Notes: generated by a model from the sequence alone, not told the origin. A stretch of DNA of 32,132 bases from Candidatus Levybacteria bacterium RIFCSPLOWO2_12_FULL_39_17 (GCA_001782675.1 MFPJ01000042.1:1-32132); one strand, 5' to 3'; positions 1-6,900 are shown, numbered from the stretch's first letter. Numbers and translations are program-made.

Positions 1-305
1 CGTACCCGGGAATAAACGGTACAACTTATCTTTTTGCCCACTCGGCCGACAATTTCTGGAATGTGGGGCGCTATAACGCGGTTTTTTACCTTTTAAAAGA
101 ACTTGAGGCGGGAGACGAAATTTATATATTCTTTAAAGGTAAAAGGTATAATTACACTGTTTATGATAAGAAAATTGTTGAGGCAAAAGAAGTAGATTTT
201 GTTGACGCGGCGCTTGGTACGGGAGAGCGGATAATTCTTCAAACCTGCTGGCCCCCGGGGACGGATTGGAAAAGACTCCTAATCTTCGCGAAGCCGAAGC
301 AATAA
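1..305 (+). CDS. sortase family transpeptidase, 3' part only
   Basis: The reading frame runs in from the window edge (first whole codon at base 3), so the GTG at 63 in the ORF track is not the real start. The visible 100 residues contain a sortase active site: the catalytic His in FAHSAD near the left edge, the Cys in LQTC, and the Arg in DWKRL a few residues later. Sortases join a sorting-signal substrate to the cell surface or to pilin partners, acting outside the membrane. The N-terminal half with any membrane anchor lies outside the window. No LPXTG-type substrate was seen here, so its partners are unknown. The class (D, E or other) cannot be settled from this fragment. The gene ends 75 bases before mreC, which has its own promoter. 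Confidence 0.85.
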   Translation, partial: YPGINGTTYLFAHSADNFWNVGRYNAVFYLLKELEAGDEIYIFFKGKRYNYTVYDKKIVEAKEVDFVDAALGTGERIILQTCWPPGTDWKRLLIFAKPKQ

Positions 306-344
306 AGCATTGTCTTTTTGTTATTTCGGCGAGCCTAACCATAT

Positions 345-373
345 TTGTAATTTTTAAAGCTTAGCGCTAGAAT
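345..373 (+). promoter_or_regulatory. promoter of mreC operon
   Basis: TTGTAA, 17-base spacer, TAGAAT, then only 7 bases to the ATG at 381. The predicted transcript would start at or beside the start codon. Confidence 0.55.
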
Positions 374-380
374 AGATCAT

Positions 381-1160
381 ATGAAAAAGCAGCCTCTAAT
401 CCTTCTTGCTGTTTTTTTATTTGCATCAATTTTGATTTTCTTAAATAATGATTTTCCGGCAGTAAAATTTCTTTCAAATGTTACGCAAACGGTTTTTTCC
501 CCGCCAAAAGCCCTTCTTTACGATTTGAGGGTTTTTATAAGCCGGGGGGATGGAGCAGAACTTCGTAAAATTAAGGAAGAAAACACAAGGCTTTCTGAAA
601 AACTAATTGAATTTCAAAGATTGAAAGGTGACAATGAAGCTTTGAGAAGCCAATTTGAGACGGCGGAAACAAAAAAGTTCAATCTTTTGCCGGCTCGCGT
701 GATCGGATTCCTGGGAAGATTTTCCAGTCCGGTCTCTTTAATTATTGATCGCGGGCAAAGACATGGAGTCAAAGTGGGAATGGCGGTTGTTTTACAAAAC
801 AATCTAGTTGGCAAAATAATTCAAGTTTCCCCTTCTTATTCGCAAGTAATACTACCTTTAAATGAAAAATTTTCAGTTCTTGGAAAAACAGCAGAGGGGA
901 ATGTCCCCGGGGTAACAAGAGGAGTGGAGGATTTCATTTTGTTGGACCGTGTGCATGTCAATGAAAAAATAACTCCCGGAGAATTAATTCTGACAAAAGG
1001 AGAAATAAATGAAAAGGGCTTTGGTGTTCCTCCCGATTTTATTATTGGCCGCGTCAATTCGGTTAACAAAAACGAAAGCCTTCCATTCCAGACGGCAAAA
1101 ATTGAGGCTCTTGTTTCATTTTCGAAACTTAATCTGGTTTTTATACTTTTATCCGTCTAA
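381..1160 (+). CDS. mreC: rod shape-determining protein MreC
   Basis: MreC is the periplasm-facing or extracellular scaffold of the elongasome; it links MreB and MreD to PBP2 during side-wall synthesis. The 259-residue product has one N-terminal membrane segment (about residues 5-22), then a coiled coil (about 55-90, with RKIKEENTRLSEKL), then the two-lobed beta domain with the family signature of IDRGQRHGVKVGMAVV followed by LVGKIIQVSPSYSQV. Length is usual for the family. It is the first gene of a tight operon: its TAA overlaps the mreD ATG by one base (TAATG), and mrdA follows. mreB lies about 11 kb away rather than directly upstream. No SD is visible before the ATG, in line with leaderless start from the adjacent promoter. 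Confidence 0.93.
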   Translation: MKKQPLILLAVFLFASILIFLNNDFPAVKFLSNVTQTVFSPPKALLYDLRVFISRGDGAELRKIKEENTRLSEKLIEFQRLKGDNEALRSQFETAETKKFNLLPARVIGFLGRFSSPVSLIIDRGQRHGVKVGMAVVLQNNLVGKIIQVSPSYSQVILPLNEKFSVLGKTAEGNVPGVTRGVEDFILLDRVHVNEKITPGELILTKGEINEKGFGVPPDFIIGRVNSVNKNESLPFQTAKIEALVSFSKLNLVFILLSV

Positions 1161-1570
1161 TGAATTTAAGATTAATTTTAGTTTTATTGATTCTTGCGTC
1201 ATTGTTTTTTGAAACCGCAATCTTGGCTCTTCCTTTCCTTTTTATCGTTTCAATTTTATCGTTCATGCTTTTCCCGGATTTAAAAACACTTATTCTTGTC
1301 TTTGTTGCAGGGATACTTCTTGATATTCTCAAAGTCAACACCGTAGGTTTAACTCCCATTATAATCATCAGCTCCTTTATTGTTTTGGTTTTTATAAAGC
1401 GCGTTTTTGAAGTAAGGGATTTCAGAATTAATCTTTTAATTTTATTTTTTTCCTCTTTTGTTTTTGCAAATTTTGCTTCATATAGCGATAATCTCCTAAT
1501 ATATTTTTTGATTTTCGGGAGCATTTGGTTTTCTCTTTCTTATTTTCTTAAAACCCGACTCTTATGGTAA
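1160..1570 (+). CDS. mreD: MreD-like rod shape-determining membrane protein
   Basis: A 136-residue, highly hydrophobic protein with about four to five predicted membrane segments and few charged residues, lying exactly where mreD lies in mreC-mreD-mrdA operons. The motif DLKTLILVFVAGILLDIL resembles the MreD stretch in which a Gly/Asp pair sits inside a membrane helix. It is somewhat shorter than typical MreD (about 160 residues). Translation is probably coupled to mreC through the one-base TAATG overlap. Sequence conservation in this family is weak, so the call rests mainly on position, size and topology. Confidence 0.75.
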   Translation: MNLRLILVLLILASLFFETAILALPFLFIVSILSFMLFPDLKTLILVFVAGILLDILKVNTVGLTPIIIISSFIVLVFIKRVFEVRDFRINLLILFFSSFVFANFASYSDNLLIYFLIFGSIWFSLSYFLKTRLLW

Positions 1571-1610
1571 AAATAGGCCAATGCGATTGTCATTCTGAGC
1601 GTATGTATTT

Positions 1611-3380
1611 ATGGTAAAGATTGGTCCTGCATTTTTTGATTATGTTTCATCGGAAAAAATTGGCAGGAAAAAAAACTTTGGAAATTTTATTTCTTTTGAA
1701 ATATTATCCCTCTTTCCCATTCTTTTCCTGATTTTGTTCTCGACAATTATTATTTTGCGGCTTTTTTATGTGCAGATTTTAAGAGGAGATTATTATTCAA
1801 ATCTTTCGGATGAAAACAGGACAAGGACTGAAGTATTGGCCGCTCCCCGCGGAATCATATATGATCGGAGAGACAAACCTTTGGTTGCAAATAGTCCTTC
1901 ATTTAAAATTCCTGAGGGAGAAAAGGTCAAAAGGCTCTCAAGAGATGAGGCTTTAAAGCTTATATCCGCGGGTAAGCCTGTCGAAAACGATATACAAAGA
2001 GAATATTTATATAAAGATGTTTTTGCTCATGTCTTGGGTTTCTTGGGACAGGTTTCAGAAGATGAGATAATCCTTCCCGGTTTTTCAGAATATGGCATAT
2101 CCGATTTTGTCGGGAAAATTGGTCTTGAGGCAGAGTATGAAAAAATGCTTCATGGAAAAAATGGAAAAAAACTTTCAGAGGTGGATTCGGAAGGAAAATT
2201 CATAAGAGAGCTTGGGAAACAAGAACCAACTGCAGGCGAAAACCTTAGAACAACTTTAGATCTTGATATTCAAAAGGCTGTTCATGATGCTTTTTCAGAT
2301 TATACGCGCGGAGCGGCGGTAGTTTCCGACCCTAGAAACGGTGCGATTTTGGCCTTATATTCAAAACCTTCTTTTGATCCCAATGTTTTTACCCATGATG
2401 AAAGCTATGAAGCTCCGGGTGAATATAAATATCGGGAGAGCATTTTAAATGATTCCGAAAAACAGCCCCTCCTGAATCGTGCCATATCCGGCTCTTATCC
2501 TCCGGGATCAACTTTTAAGCTTGTAACAGCGATTGCAGGGCTTGAAAGCGGAGCAATAAAGTCTTCGACAATTATTGAAGATACGGGAATTTTGCGTGTC
2601 GGGAGTTTTTCTTTTGGGAACTGGTATTTTCTGCAGTATGGAAAAACTGAAGGAAGCCTTGATGTTGTACGAGCTATTAAGCGCTCAAATGATATATTTT
2701 TCTATAAAACAGGCGAGCGTACAGGAGTAGATACCATCTCTTCTTACGCCAATAAATTTGGACTGGGGAAGAAATTGGGAATTGATCTTCCGGGAGAAAT
2801 TCAAGGGACAGTTCCTTCTCCTTCATGGAAAGAAAAAACGATTGGCGAGCAGTGGTATCTTGGAGACACATATAATTATGGGATTGGACAGGGGTATCTG
2901 CTGACTTCGCCCCTGCAGATCAATATGATGACGGCAGCTTTTGCCAATGGAGGTACTTTATATGAGCCACATCTTTTCAAAAATAAAAAATTAAAAATAA
3001 AAAATAAAAAACTTGTAGATAAACAATATATCGATTTAGTTAGGGAGGGTATGCGGCAATCCTGCGAAACAGGAGGGGTGGCATGGCCTTTGTTTGATTT
3101 TAAAGTTAAAAACGAAAGACTGCCTATTGATGGAAAGGATTTTATTGAAGACGATGCGACAAGCTCTGCTAAAATGACCAAAATAAAGATTGCGTGTAAG
3201 ACGGGAACAGCAGAGGTTGGCGACAAAGAAACTAAGCCGCATGCGTGGATAACTCTTTTTGCGCCGTTTTATAAACCGGAAATAGCTATAACGGTTTTGG
3301 TGGAAAATTCAGGGGAAGGCTCATCTGTTGCCGGCCCCATCGCCAAAAAAATCCTAATCGATTATTTCGAAAAAAAATAG
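1611..3380 (+). CDS. mrdA: penicillin-binding protein 2 (elongasome transpeptidase)
   Basis: Class B PBP that cross-links peptidoglycan for side-wall growth with the RodA/Mre machinery. The 589 residues show an N-terminal membrane helix (about 32-52), the dimerisation/pedestal region beginning RGIIYDRRDKPLVANSPSF, and a transpeptidase domain with all three motifs: SxxK in GSTFK, SxN in KRSNDIFF, and KTG in CKTGTAEVG. The pedestal looks shortened, with few residues between the RGIIYDR box and the ENDIQRE segment. A Lys/Asn-rich stretch KNKKLKIKNKK near residue 460 is encoded by A-rich tandem sequence and looks like a low-complexity insertion between conserved blocks. The ATG at 1611 was kept because an in-frame ATG at 1581 is followed by TGA. 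The sequence around the start repeats the end of mreD (see findings). Confidence 0.93.
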   Translation: MVKIGPAFFDYVSSEKIGRKKNFGNFISFEILSLFPILFLILFSTIIILRLFYVQILRGDYYSNLSDENRTRTEVLAAPRGIIYDRRDKPLVANSPSFKIPEGEKVKRLSRDEALKLISAGKPVENDIQREYLYKDVFAHVLGFLGQVSEDEIILPGFSEYGISDFVGKIGLEAEYEKMLHGKNGKKLSEVDSEGKFIRELGKQEPTAGENLRTTLDLDIQKAVHDAFSDYTRGAAVVSDPRNGAILALYSKPSFDPNVFTHDESYEAPGEYKYRESILNDSEKQPLLNRAISGSYPPGSTFKLVTAIAGLESGAIKSSTIIEDTGILRVGSFSFGNWYFLQYGKTEGSLDVVRAIKRSNDIFFYKTGERTGVDTISSYANKFGLGKKLGIDLPGEIQGTVPSPSWKEKTIGEQWYLGDTYNYGIGQGYLLTSPLQINMMTAAFANGGTLYEPHLFKNKKLKIKNKKLVDKQYIDLVREGMRQSCETGGVAWPLFDFKVKNERLPIDGKDFIEDDATSSAKMTKIKIACKTGTAEVGDKETKPHAWITLFAPFYKPEIAITVLVENSGEGSSVAGPIAKKILIDYFEKK

Positions 3381-3383
3381 TTA

Positions 3384-3412
3384 TTGTTTTATTAAAATTA
3401 TTGTTGTATTCT
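3384..3412 (+). promoter_or_regulatory. promoter of coiled-coil gene
   Basis: TTGTTT, 17-base spacer, TATTCT, then 8 bases to ATG 3421. Confidence 0.45.
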
Positions 3413-3420
3413 TTTAATCT

Positions 3421-3810
3421 ATGTTAAGCCAAAATGACCTAAAACAAATACAAAAGATATTCAACCCCGTACAAGTAGACGTTTCGGATTTGAAGAAAGA
3501 TGTTTCGGGCTTGAAAGTGGACGTTTCGGATTTGAAGAAAGATGTTTCGGATTTAAAGACAGATGTTTCAGGCTTGAAAGTGGACGTTTCGGATTTGAAG
3601 AAAGATGTTTCAGGTTTGAAAGTAGACGTTTCGGGCTTGAATAAAGGCTTGACGCAAACACAAAAAGACGTTAAAGACATTAAGAAAGATGTTGCACAAA
3701 CGCGTAAAGATGTAAAGGTGATAATTTCATATTTTGATCGTGAATACGTAGAACTTCGAAAAAGAATAGAGCGAATTGAAGAATTCCTCAGATTACCTCC
3801 AGAAAATTAG
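3421..3810 (+). CDS. heptad-repeat coiled-coil protein
   Basis: A 129-residue protein without recognisable enzymatic motifs. Residues about 20-75 are eight consecutive seven-residue units of the form DVSDLKK or DVSGLKV, with hydrophobic V and L in a/d spacing, so this region should form a regular parallel coiled coil. The repeat is followed by a looser coiled coil (TQKDVKDIKKDVAQTRKDVK) and a C-terminal helix ending FLRLPPEN. There is no signal peptide or membrane segment, so it is probably cytosolic. The DNA units are exactly 21 bases long and nearly identical, so copy number is likely to vary between strains. The 3' end overlaps the opposing gene by 4 bases. Function unknown; the fold is secure, the role is not. 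Confidence 0.75.
   Translation: MLSQNDLKQIQKIFNPVQVDVSDLKKDVSGLKVDVSDLKKDVSDLKTDVSGLKVDVSDLKKDVSGLKVDVSGLNKGLTQTQKDVKDIKKDVAQTRKDVKVIISYFDREYVELRKRIERIEEFLRLPPEN
3478..3645 (+). repeat. tandem 21-bp repeat, eight units
   Basis: Eight in-frame units starting GACGTTTCGGATTTGAAG or close variants, each encoding one heptad of the coiled coil. Two unit types (DLKK and GLKV versions) partly alternate, which suggests expansion by 42-bp blocks. Confidence 0.9.
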
Positions 3811-4634
3811 TTAGTGAATCTAAAGGCTGAGAGGATTTGGTCAAAGACAGAATTTTCGGAATATACAATTAGATAATAAAATCCATTGCGCTCAATCTCT
3901 ATAATTCTATTTGTTCCTAACGGCATTATAAAGCCTTCGTATTTCCCGCTGTATCCTGAGCTGTTCAATGTATAAGTATATGCTGTTTCGCCGGAGAAGG
4001 TGATTTCTTGAAAGTTTCTTATTACCGACTTTGTATTATTCTTATTAGCAATATTGCTTTCATAATTTTGCTTTGCAATCTCTTGCGGGGGCGTGTCTTT
4101 GTAGACAGTGTTTTTGAGTTCAGTTATTCTAAGCTCGATCAAAGGAGTATTGCTTGGGTCAAATGACTGATCGCACTCCTCGCAAATAATCACTTCATTC
4201 GCTTCTTCAGCTTTTGGTGGGTCTATTCCGACTCCTATAGCCTTCATATCTTCAGGTAATTTCAATGAAAAGCTACCATAATTATTTTCAAAGGTTTTCC
4301 AGGTGGCGGTGGGATCGGGGGCCACCGGCCCAGAGGGCCTCTGGCCCGGAGGGCAGGGGGCAAATTCACAATTTGGTCCGGTTCGGCCAACCGCCGAACC
4401 ATCAGGGCAAATTTTTACCTCCTGCGTGCAGGCTTTTTGTTCGGTTTTGTTCAAAACAAGAAAATATAAAGAAGCTATTCCAATTACTATTAAAAACACA
4501 ATAATCGAAATTAAAATCGGGAGTTTAAATTTGGGTTTAGTCGGTGGAGGGGGACTTGCAGGTATTTGTTCGGTTGGCGAAGTTTGAACTGGCGGATTGT
4601 TTGATATATTCGTGTTTTGATTGTTTTCTTCCAC
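3807..4634 (-). CDS. membrane-anchored surface protein with Cys motif and PsbP-like C-terminus
   Basis: The 275-residue product starts with an Asn/Gln/Pro-rich cytosolic tail, followed by one membrane helix (about 38-60, LPILISIIVFLIVIG), then a short Cys-rich module (ACTQEVKICPDGSAVGRTGP, then CEFAPCP), then a beta-rich C-terminal domain from about residue 115 (NYGSFSLKLPEDM) that resembles PsbP-like or lipoprotein folds. The Cys module is, to my knowledge, common in Patescibacteria surface proteins; its function is unknown. The GTG start at 4634 sits 6 bases after a good promoter, supporting it. A GC-rich palindromic stretch (QRPSGPVAP) lies between the Cys module and the C-terminal domain. 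Probably exposed on the cell surface. Its last 4 bases overlap the convergent coiled-coil gene. Confidence 0.75.
   Translation of the reverse strand: MEENNQNTNISNNPPVQTSPTEQIPASPPPPTKPKFKLPILISIIVFLIVIGIASLYFLVLNKTEQKACTQEVKICPDGSAVGRTGPNCEFAPCPPGQRPSGPVAPDPTATWKTFENNYGSFSLKLPEDMKAIGVGIDPPKAEEANEVIICEECDQSFDPSNTPLIELRITELKNTVYKDTPPQEIAKQNYESNIANKNNTKSVIRNFQEITFSGETAYTYTLNSSGYSGKYEGFIMPLGTNRIIEIERNGFYYLIVYSENSVFDQILSAFRFTN
4318..4360. repeat. GC-rich palindromic element inside surface-protein gene
   Basis: CCAGAGGGCCTCTGG (4330-4344) is a perfect odd palindrome set in a strongly GC-rich patch within an AT-rich gene. It encodes the linker QRPSGPVAP and does not disturb either flanking domain. 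Confidence 0.5.
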
Positions 4635-4640
4635 AAATCA

Positions 4641-4669
4641 AGTATTTCACCTACAATGGTGCTTGTCAA
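4641..4669 (-). promoter_or_regulatory. promoter of the 275-residue surface protein
   Basis: Read on the minus strand: TTGACA (4669-4664), 17-base spacer, AATACT (4646-4641), then 6 bases to GTG 4634. Confidence 0.6.
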
Positions 4670-4685
4670 GGAAAAATTTTAAGGT

Positions 4686-4865
4686 TTATCTTCCTAAATT
4701 TATTACCCCCGGATAGGAAATTTGCTGTCTTCCCTGACTTTGCTCTCCATAACCAAAACCAAAAACCAGAAAAGAGAGCAGGATAAACAATATCAAAACC
4801 CCGAATTCTATTAAGAAAATTCTTGATAAGGGATTACCTTCCAATGGTTTCCAAGTATTATCCAT
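4686..4865 (-). CDS. small single-pass membrane protein, 59 residues
   Basis: This ORF falls below the ORF-track cut-off. It starts MDNTWKPLEGNPLSRIF, has one membrane helix (about residues 18-38, FGVLILFILLSFLVFGFG) and a polar C-terminal tail ending YPGVINLGR. An AGAGGTG stretch lies about 14 bases upstream of the ATG, which is far for an SD. It lies 43 bases downstream of another tiny membrane-protein gene on the same strand and just upstream of the 275-residue surface gene. No family recognised. Clean membrane-helix composition and position in an otherwise empty gap argue for a real gene, but no homology was checked. Confidence 0.5.
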   Translation of the reverse strand: MDNTWKPLEGNPLSRIFLIEFGVLILFILLSFLVFGFGYGEQSQGRQQISYPGVINLGR

Positions 4866-4908
4866 AACTATTTCTGATTCACCTCTTTGTTACAAGTCCG
4901 TTCACACA

Positions 4909-5016
4909 TTAAATAAAATAAAATAAAAGAAAAAGAACAATTGCCAGCAGCATACCTCCCAGCAAAAATCCCATTTCCGAGCCGGATGAATGTCCGTGAT
5001 AACTATGATTGTCCAT
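4909..5016 (-). CDS. very small membrane protein, 35 residues
   Basis: An ORF too short for the ORF track: MDNHSYHGHSSGSEMGFLLG at the N-terminus, then a hydrophobic helix (GGMLLAIVLFLLFYFI) running to the stop. A good SD (AAAGGAG) lies 9 bases before the ATG, which is strong support because most genes here lack one. The His/Ser-rich N-terminus (three His in nine residues) could bind a metal, but this is only suggested by composition. First gene of a possible three-gene minus-strand group. No family recognised. Confidence 0.55.
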   Translation of the reverse strand: MDNHSYHGHSSGSEMGFLLGGMLLAIVLFLLFYFI

Positions 5017-5145
5017 TTTTAAAAAACTCCTTTACTACCAAATATAATTCTTTATGATTAAAAAAAATTATTAGCAGGGTAAGAGATTTGAAAGAAGAAG
5101 CGCCGGATTGCTCGGAAGCGCACCGGACGAAATCAAACGAAACTG

Positions 5146-5154
5146 TGGTATTCT
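5146..5154 (+). promoter_or_regulatory. extended -10 promoter of dprA
   Basis: TGGTATTCT gives an extended -10 (TG-n-TATTCT) ending 6 bases before ATG 5161. No clear -35 box at the usual distance, as expected for extended -10 promoters. Confidence 0.5.
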
Positions 5155-5160
5155 ATTTTT

Positions 5161-6309
5161 ATGGAAAAAGATTTTTACCTTTCTTTTTCATTATCTCCTA
5201 TTGGTCCGAAAAGATTTAAGAAATTACTTGAGATTTTTGGTTCGGCAGAAAAAGCCTGGAAGCGAGCAGAGGACGATTTCAAAAAAGCAGGAGTGGGGGA
5301 GAAAGTTTTTGCAAAATTTGATCTTTTCAGAAAAAAACTTGATTGTAAACAATATTTGGAAAAGCTTAAAAAAACAAAAGTCGAAATAATTGCGCAATTT
5401 GAAAAAGAATATCCTAAAAAACTTCTGGAATTGTCCGATGCGCCAATTGTTTTGTTTGCAAAGGGAAATAAAAATCTGCTTTTTGCAGAAAATATTATCG
5501 GAGTTGTCGGAACAAGAAAAATTACCTCATACGGAAAACAGGTAACCGAAGATTTAGTTTCCTCACTCAGTTCGGCAGGTTTTATTATCGCATCGGGTAT
5601 GGCACTGGGGGTTGACGGAATAGCTCATAAAACAGCCATCGACTGTCAAGTCAAATGGCAAGGGGTACCCTTGCCAAGCTTGCCAAAAGGGTCGACGATT
5701 GCGGTTTTGGGGTGTGGGGTAGATTGTCCTTATCCGCGGGAAAATCAAAATTTATACGAGGAGATCCTTGATTCAGGAGGATTAATCATTTCCGAATATC
5801 CTCTCGGTATGTTAGCCAATAAAGGGACTTTTCCGGCCAGAAATAGAATTATTGCAGGCATAAGTTTAGCAGTTCTCGTGACAGAAGCAGGTAAGGATTC
5901 CGGTTCTTTAATTACCGCGTCAAACGCGGCCTCGCAGGGAAGAACAGTGTTTGCGGTTCCCGGGCCGATAACCTCCAGAATGTCGGACGGCACATCAAAA
6001 TTATTGAAAGAGGGAGCGGTATTGGTAAGTTCGGCGGAAGATATTCTGGAATCATTAAATATAAAAAATATCCCGACGAATTTCATTCGTGCGGGATCCC
6101 GTATGAAAACTATCATCGGGACATTTAAAAAATTTAAGATATCAAGAGAGGAGAGGAAAATTCTTGGAGCAATCGAATATGAGGGATTAACGATTGATGA
6201 GATTTCGAGAATGACGAAAATCCCAATCGGAAAATTGTCAATAATTCTTTCAGAAATGGAACTAAAAGGATTGGTTAAAAACTCGGGAGGAAAATTTTCG
6301 TCGATTTGA
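5161..6309 (+). CDS. dprA: DNA processing protein DprA
   Basis: DprA loads RecA on incoming single-stranded DNA during natural transformation; CPR bacteria often keep competence genes. The 382 residues comprise an N-terminal helix-hairpin-like region (about 1-70), the Rossmann-type DprA domain (about 75-300) with GVVGTRKITSYGKQVT, SGMALGVDGIAHKTA, IAVLGCGVDCPYPREN and FPARNRIIAGIS followed by SGSLITA, and a C-terminal winged helix (about 320-382, IDEISRMTKIPIGKLS). Between AHKTA and TIAVLG it carries about a dozen extra residues (QVKWQGVPLPSLPKG) encoded by a palindromic element; most DprA proteins have only a few residues there. Start ATG follows an extended -10 promoter by 6 bases. A 28-bp perfect palindrome follows directly after the stop. 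Confidence 0.95.
   Translation: MEKDFYLSFSLSPIGPKRFKKLLEIFGSAEKAWKRAEDDFKKAGVGEKVFAKFDLFRKKLDCKQYLEKLKKTKVEIIAQFEKEYPKKLLELSDAPIVLFAKGNKNLLFAENIIGVVGTRKITSYGKQVTEDLVSSLSSAGFIIASGMALGVDGIAHKTAIDCQVKWQGVPLPSLPKGSTIAVLGCGVDCPYPRENQNLYEEILDSGGLIISEYPLGMLANKGTFPARNRIIAGISLAVLVTEAGKDSGSLITASNAASQGRTVFAVPGPITSRMSDGTSKLLKEGAVLVSSAEDILESLNIKNIPTNFIRAGSRMKTIIGTFKKFKISREERKILGAIEYEGLTIDEISRMTKIPIGKLSIILSEMELKGLVKNSGGKFSSI
5656..5676. repeat. palindromic element inserted in dprA
   Basis: TGGCAAGGGGTACCCTTGCC and the following A form an 9-bp stem with a 3-base loop (GTA), followed by a second TTGCC/GGCAA half (CAAGCTTG). The TGGCAAGG start is shared with the palindromes flanking the transposase at 22989 and 23737. 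Confidence 0.6.
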
Positions 6310-6337
6310 CAACTTTTCCGCGGCCGCGGAAAAGTTG
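6310..6337. repeat. 28-bp perfect palindrome after dprA, possible terminator
   Basis: CAACTTTTCCGCGG followed by its exact reverse complement, starting 1 base after the dprA stop. It could fold into a 14-bp hairpin and stop transcription, but lacks a U-run. A decayed copy lies at 12041-12068. Confidence 0.7.
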
Positions 6338-6355
6338 CCCATTTCTAGCTTTATG

Positions 6356-6384
6356 TTTGCGTTCGGGTGAAAAATTTATATAAT
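6356..6384 (+). promoter_or_regulatory. promoter of carbonic-anhydrase-like gene
   Basis: TTGCGT (6357-6362), 16-base spacer, TATAAT (6379-6384), then 6 bases to ATG 6391. The perfect -10 overlaps the GTG start chosen by the ORF track and so favours ATG 6391. Confidence 0.5.
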
Positions 6385-6390
6385 AATTTA

Positions 6391-6789
6391 ATGTCGCAAG
6401 CGGGGGAAACTTTTTTTACGGTTGTCGGATGCATGGACGGTCGCGTTCAGGAGCCCGTTACCGCGTTCGGCCGAGAAAAATTCGGCGCAAAATTCGCAGA
6501 TACGATAACAGAGGCAGGAATCGTTGGTTTAATTGCACGTGGTCCTGACCAGAACTTTGTCGAAAATCTAGAATTCAAGCTGTTGGTTTCAATTGAGAAG
6601 CATCATTCGAAGGGTATTTTGGTTGACGGCCATCAGGAATGCGCAGGAAATCCTGTTGATGACGAAAGACACAAAGAAGATGTCCGAAAATCCGTCGAAT
6701 TTATTCGAGAACTTATTGAAGACAAAGTCCCAGTCACCGGCGTTTTTGTTGTCCGCGACGGAGATAGTTGGAAAGCCGAAGAAATTTAG
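6391..6789 (+). CDS. short beta-carbonic-anhydrase-like protein
   Basis: 132 residues from the revised ATG 6391 (MSQAGETFFTVVGCMDGR). Two motifs match the zinc site of beta-class carbonic anhydrases: CxDxR (CMDGR, about residues 14-18) and HxxC (HQEC, about 86-89), giving the Cys-His-Cys ligands and the Asp/Arg dyad. The protein is much shorter than classic enzymes (about 200 residues) and lacks obvious N-terminal helices, so either it is a minimal carbonic anhydrase (CO2 to bicarbonate, cytosolic) or a related zinc protein of other function. The GTG at 6367 in the ORF track lies upstream of the promoter -10 box and is unlikely to be used. Transcribed singly between dprA and the L10 leader. 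Confidence 0.65.
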   Translation: MSQAGETFFTVVGCMDGRVQEPVTAFGREKFGAKFADTITEAGIVGLIARGPDQNFVENLEFKLLVSIEKHHSKGILVDGHQECAGNPVDDERHKEDVRKSVEFIRELIEDKVPVTGVFVVRDGDSWKAEEI

Positions 6790-6791
6790 TC

Positions 6792-6820
6792 TTGCTTTCA
6801 GTTTTTAGTTTTGCTAAAAT
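6792..6820 (+). promoter_or_regulatory. promoter of rplJ-rplL
   Basis: TTGCTT, 17-base spacer, TAAAAT. It overlaps the last codons-downstream region of the preceding gene and gives a leader of about 100 bases before rplJ. Confidence 0.6.
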
Positions 6821-6826
6821 ACTTAA

Positions 6827-6900
6827 GTCCTAAGACAACGGGCAAACAATAAGACCCGTAGAGGAGAGCTATTAGCTAAGGACCAAAAGCCAATAGTCAA
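6827..6900 (+). promoter_or_regulatory. ribosomal protein L10 leader
   Basis: This untranslated leader is where L10-L12 binds its own mRNA in many bacteria. Visible parts: closing helix GTCCT (6827-6831) with AGGAC (6879-6883), an internal loop TAAGAC with the look of the L10 leader kink, and an ACGGG/CCCGT hairpin (6838-6842 with 6855-6859) followed by AGAGGAG. GAGGAG at 6861-6866 can also pair with CTCCTC at 6905-6910 in the left arm of the terminator, giving a possible antiterminator. L10 binding would hide this and favour termination. The pairing is seen; the switch is inferred. Confidence 0.75.

Noticed and set aside
1009-1212. Frameshifted second copy of mreC/mreD region
   Set aside because: The 67-residue ORF is an out-of-frame shadow; mreC and mreD are both intact with a TAATG overlap.
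3478-3645. CRISPR array
   Set aside because: Repeats are contiguous 21-base coding units without spacers, and no cas gene is present.
3414-3680. Minus-strand repetitive ORFs (SETSTFKPETS) opposite the coiled-coil gene
   Set aside because: They are shadows of the 21-bp repeat; only the plus frame has a promoter and a sensible heptad pattern.
4544-4786. Plus-strand ORFs opposite the surface-protein gene
   Set aside because: No family resemblance, and they lie over the minus-strand gene with promoter and membrane helix.
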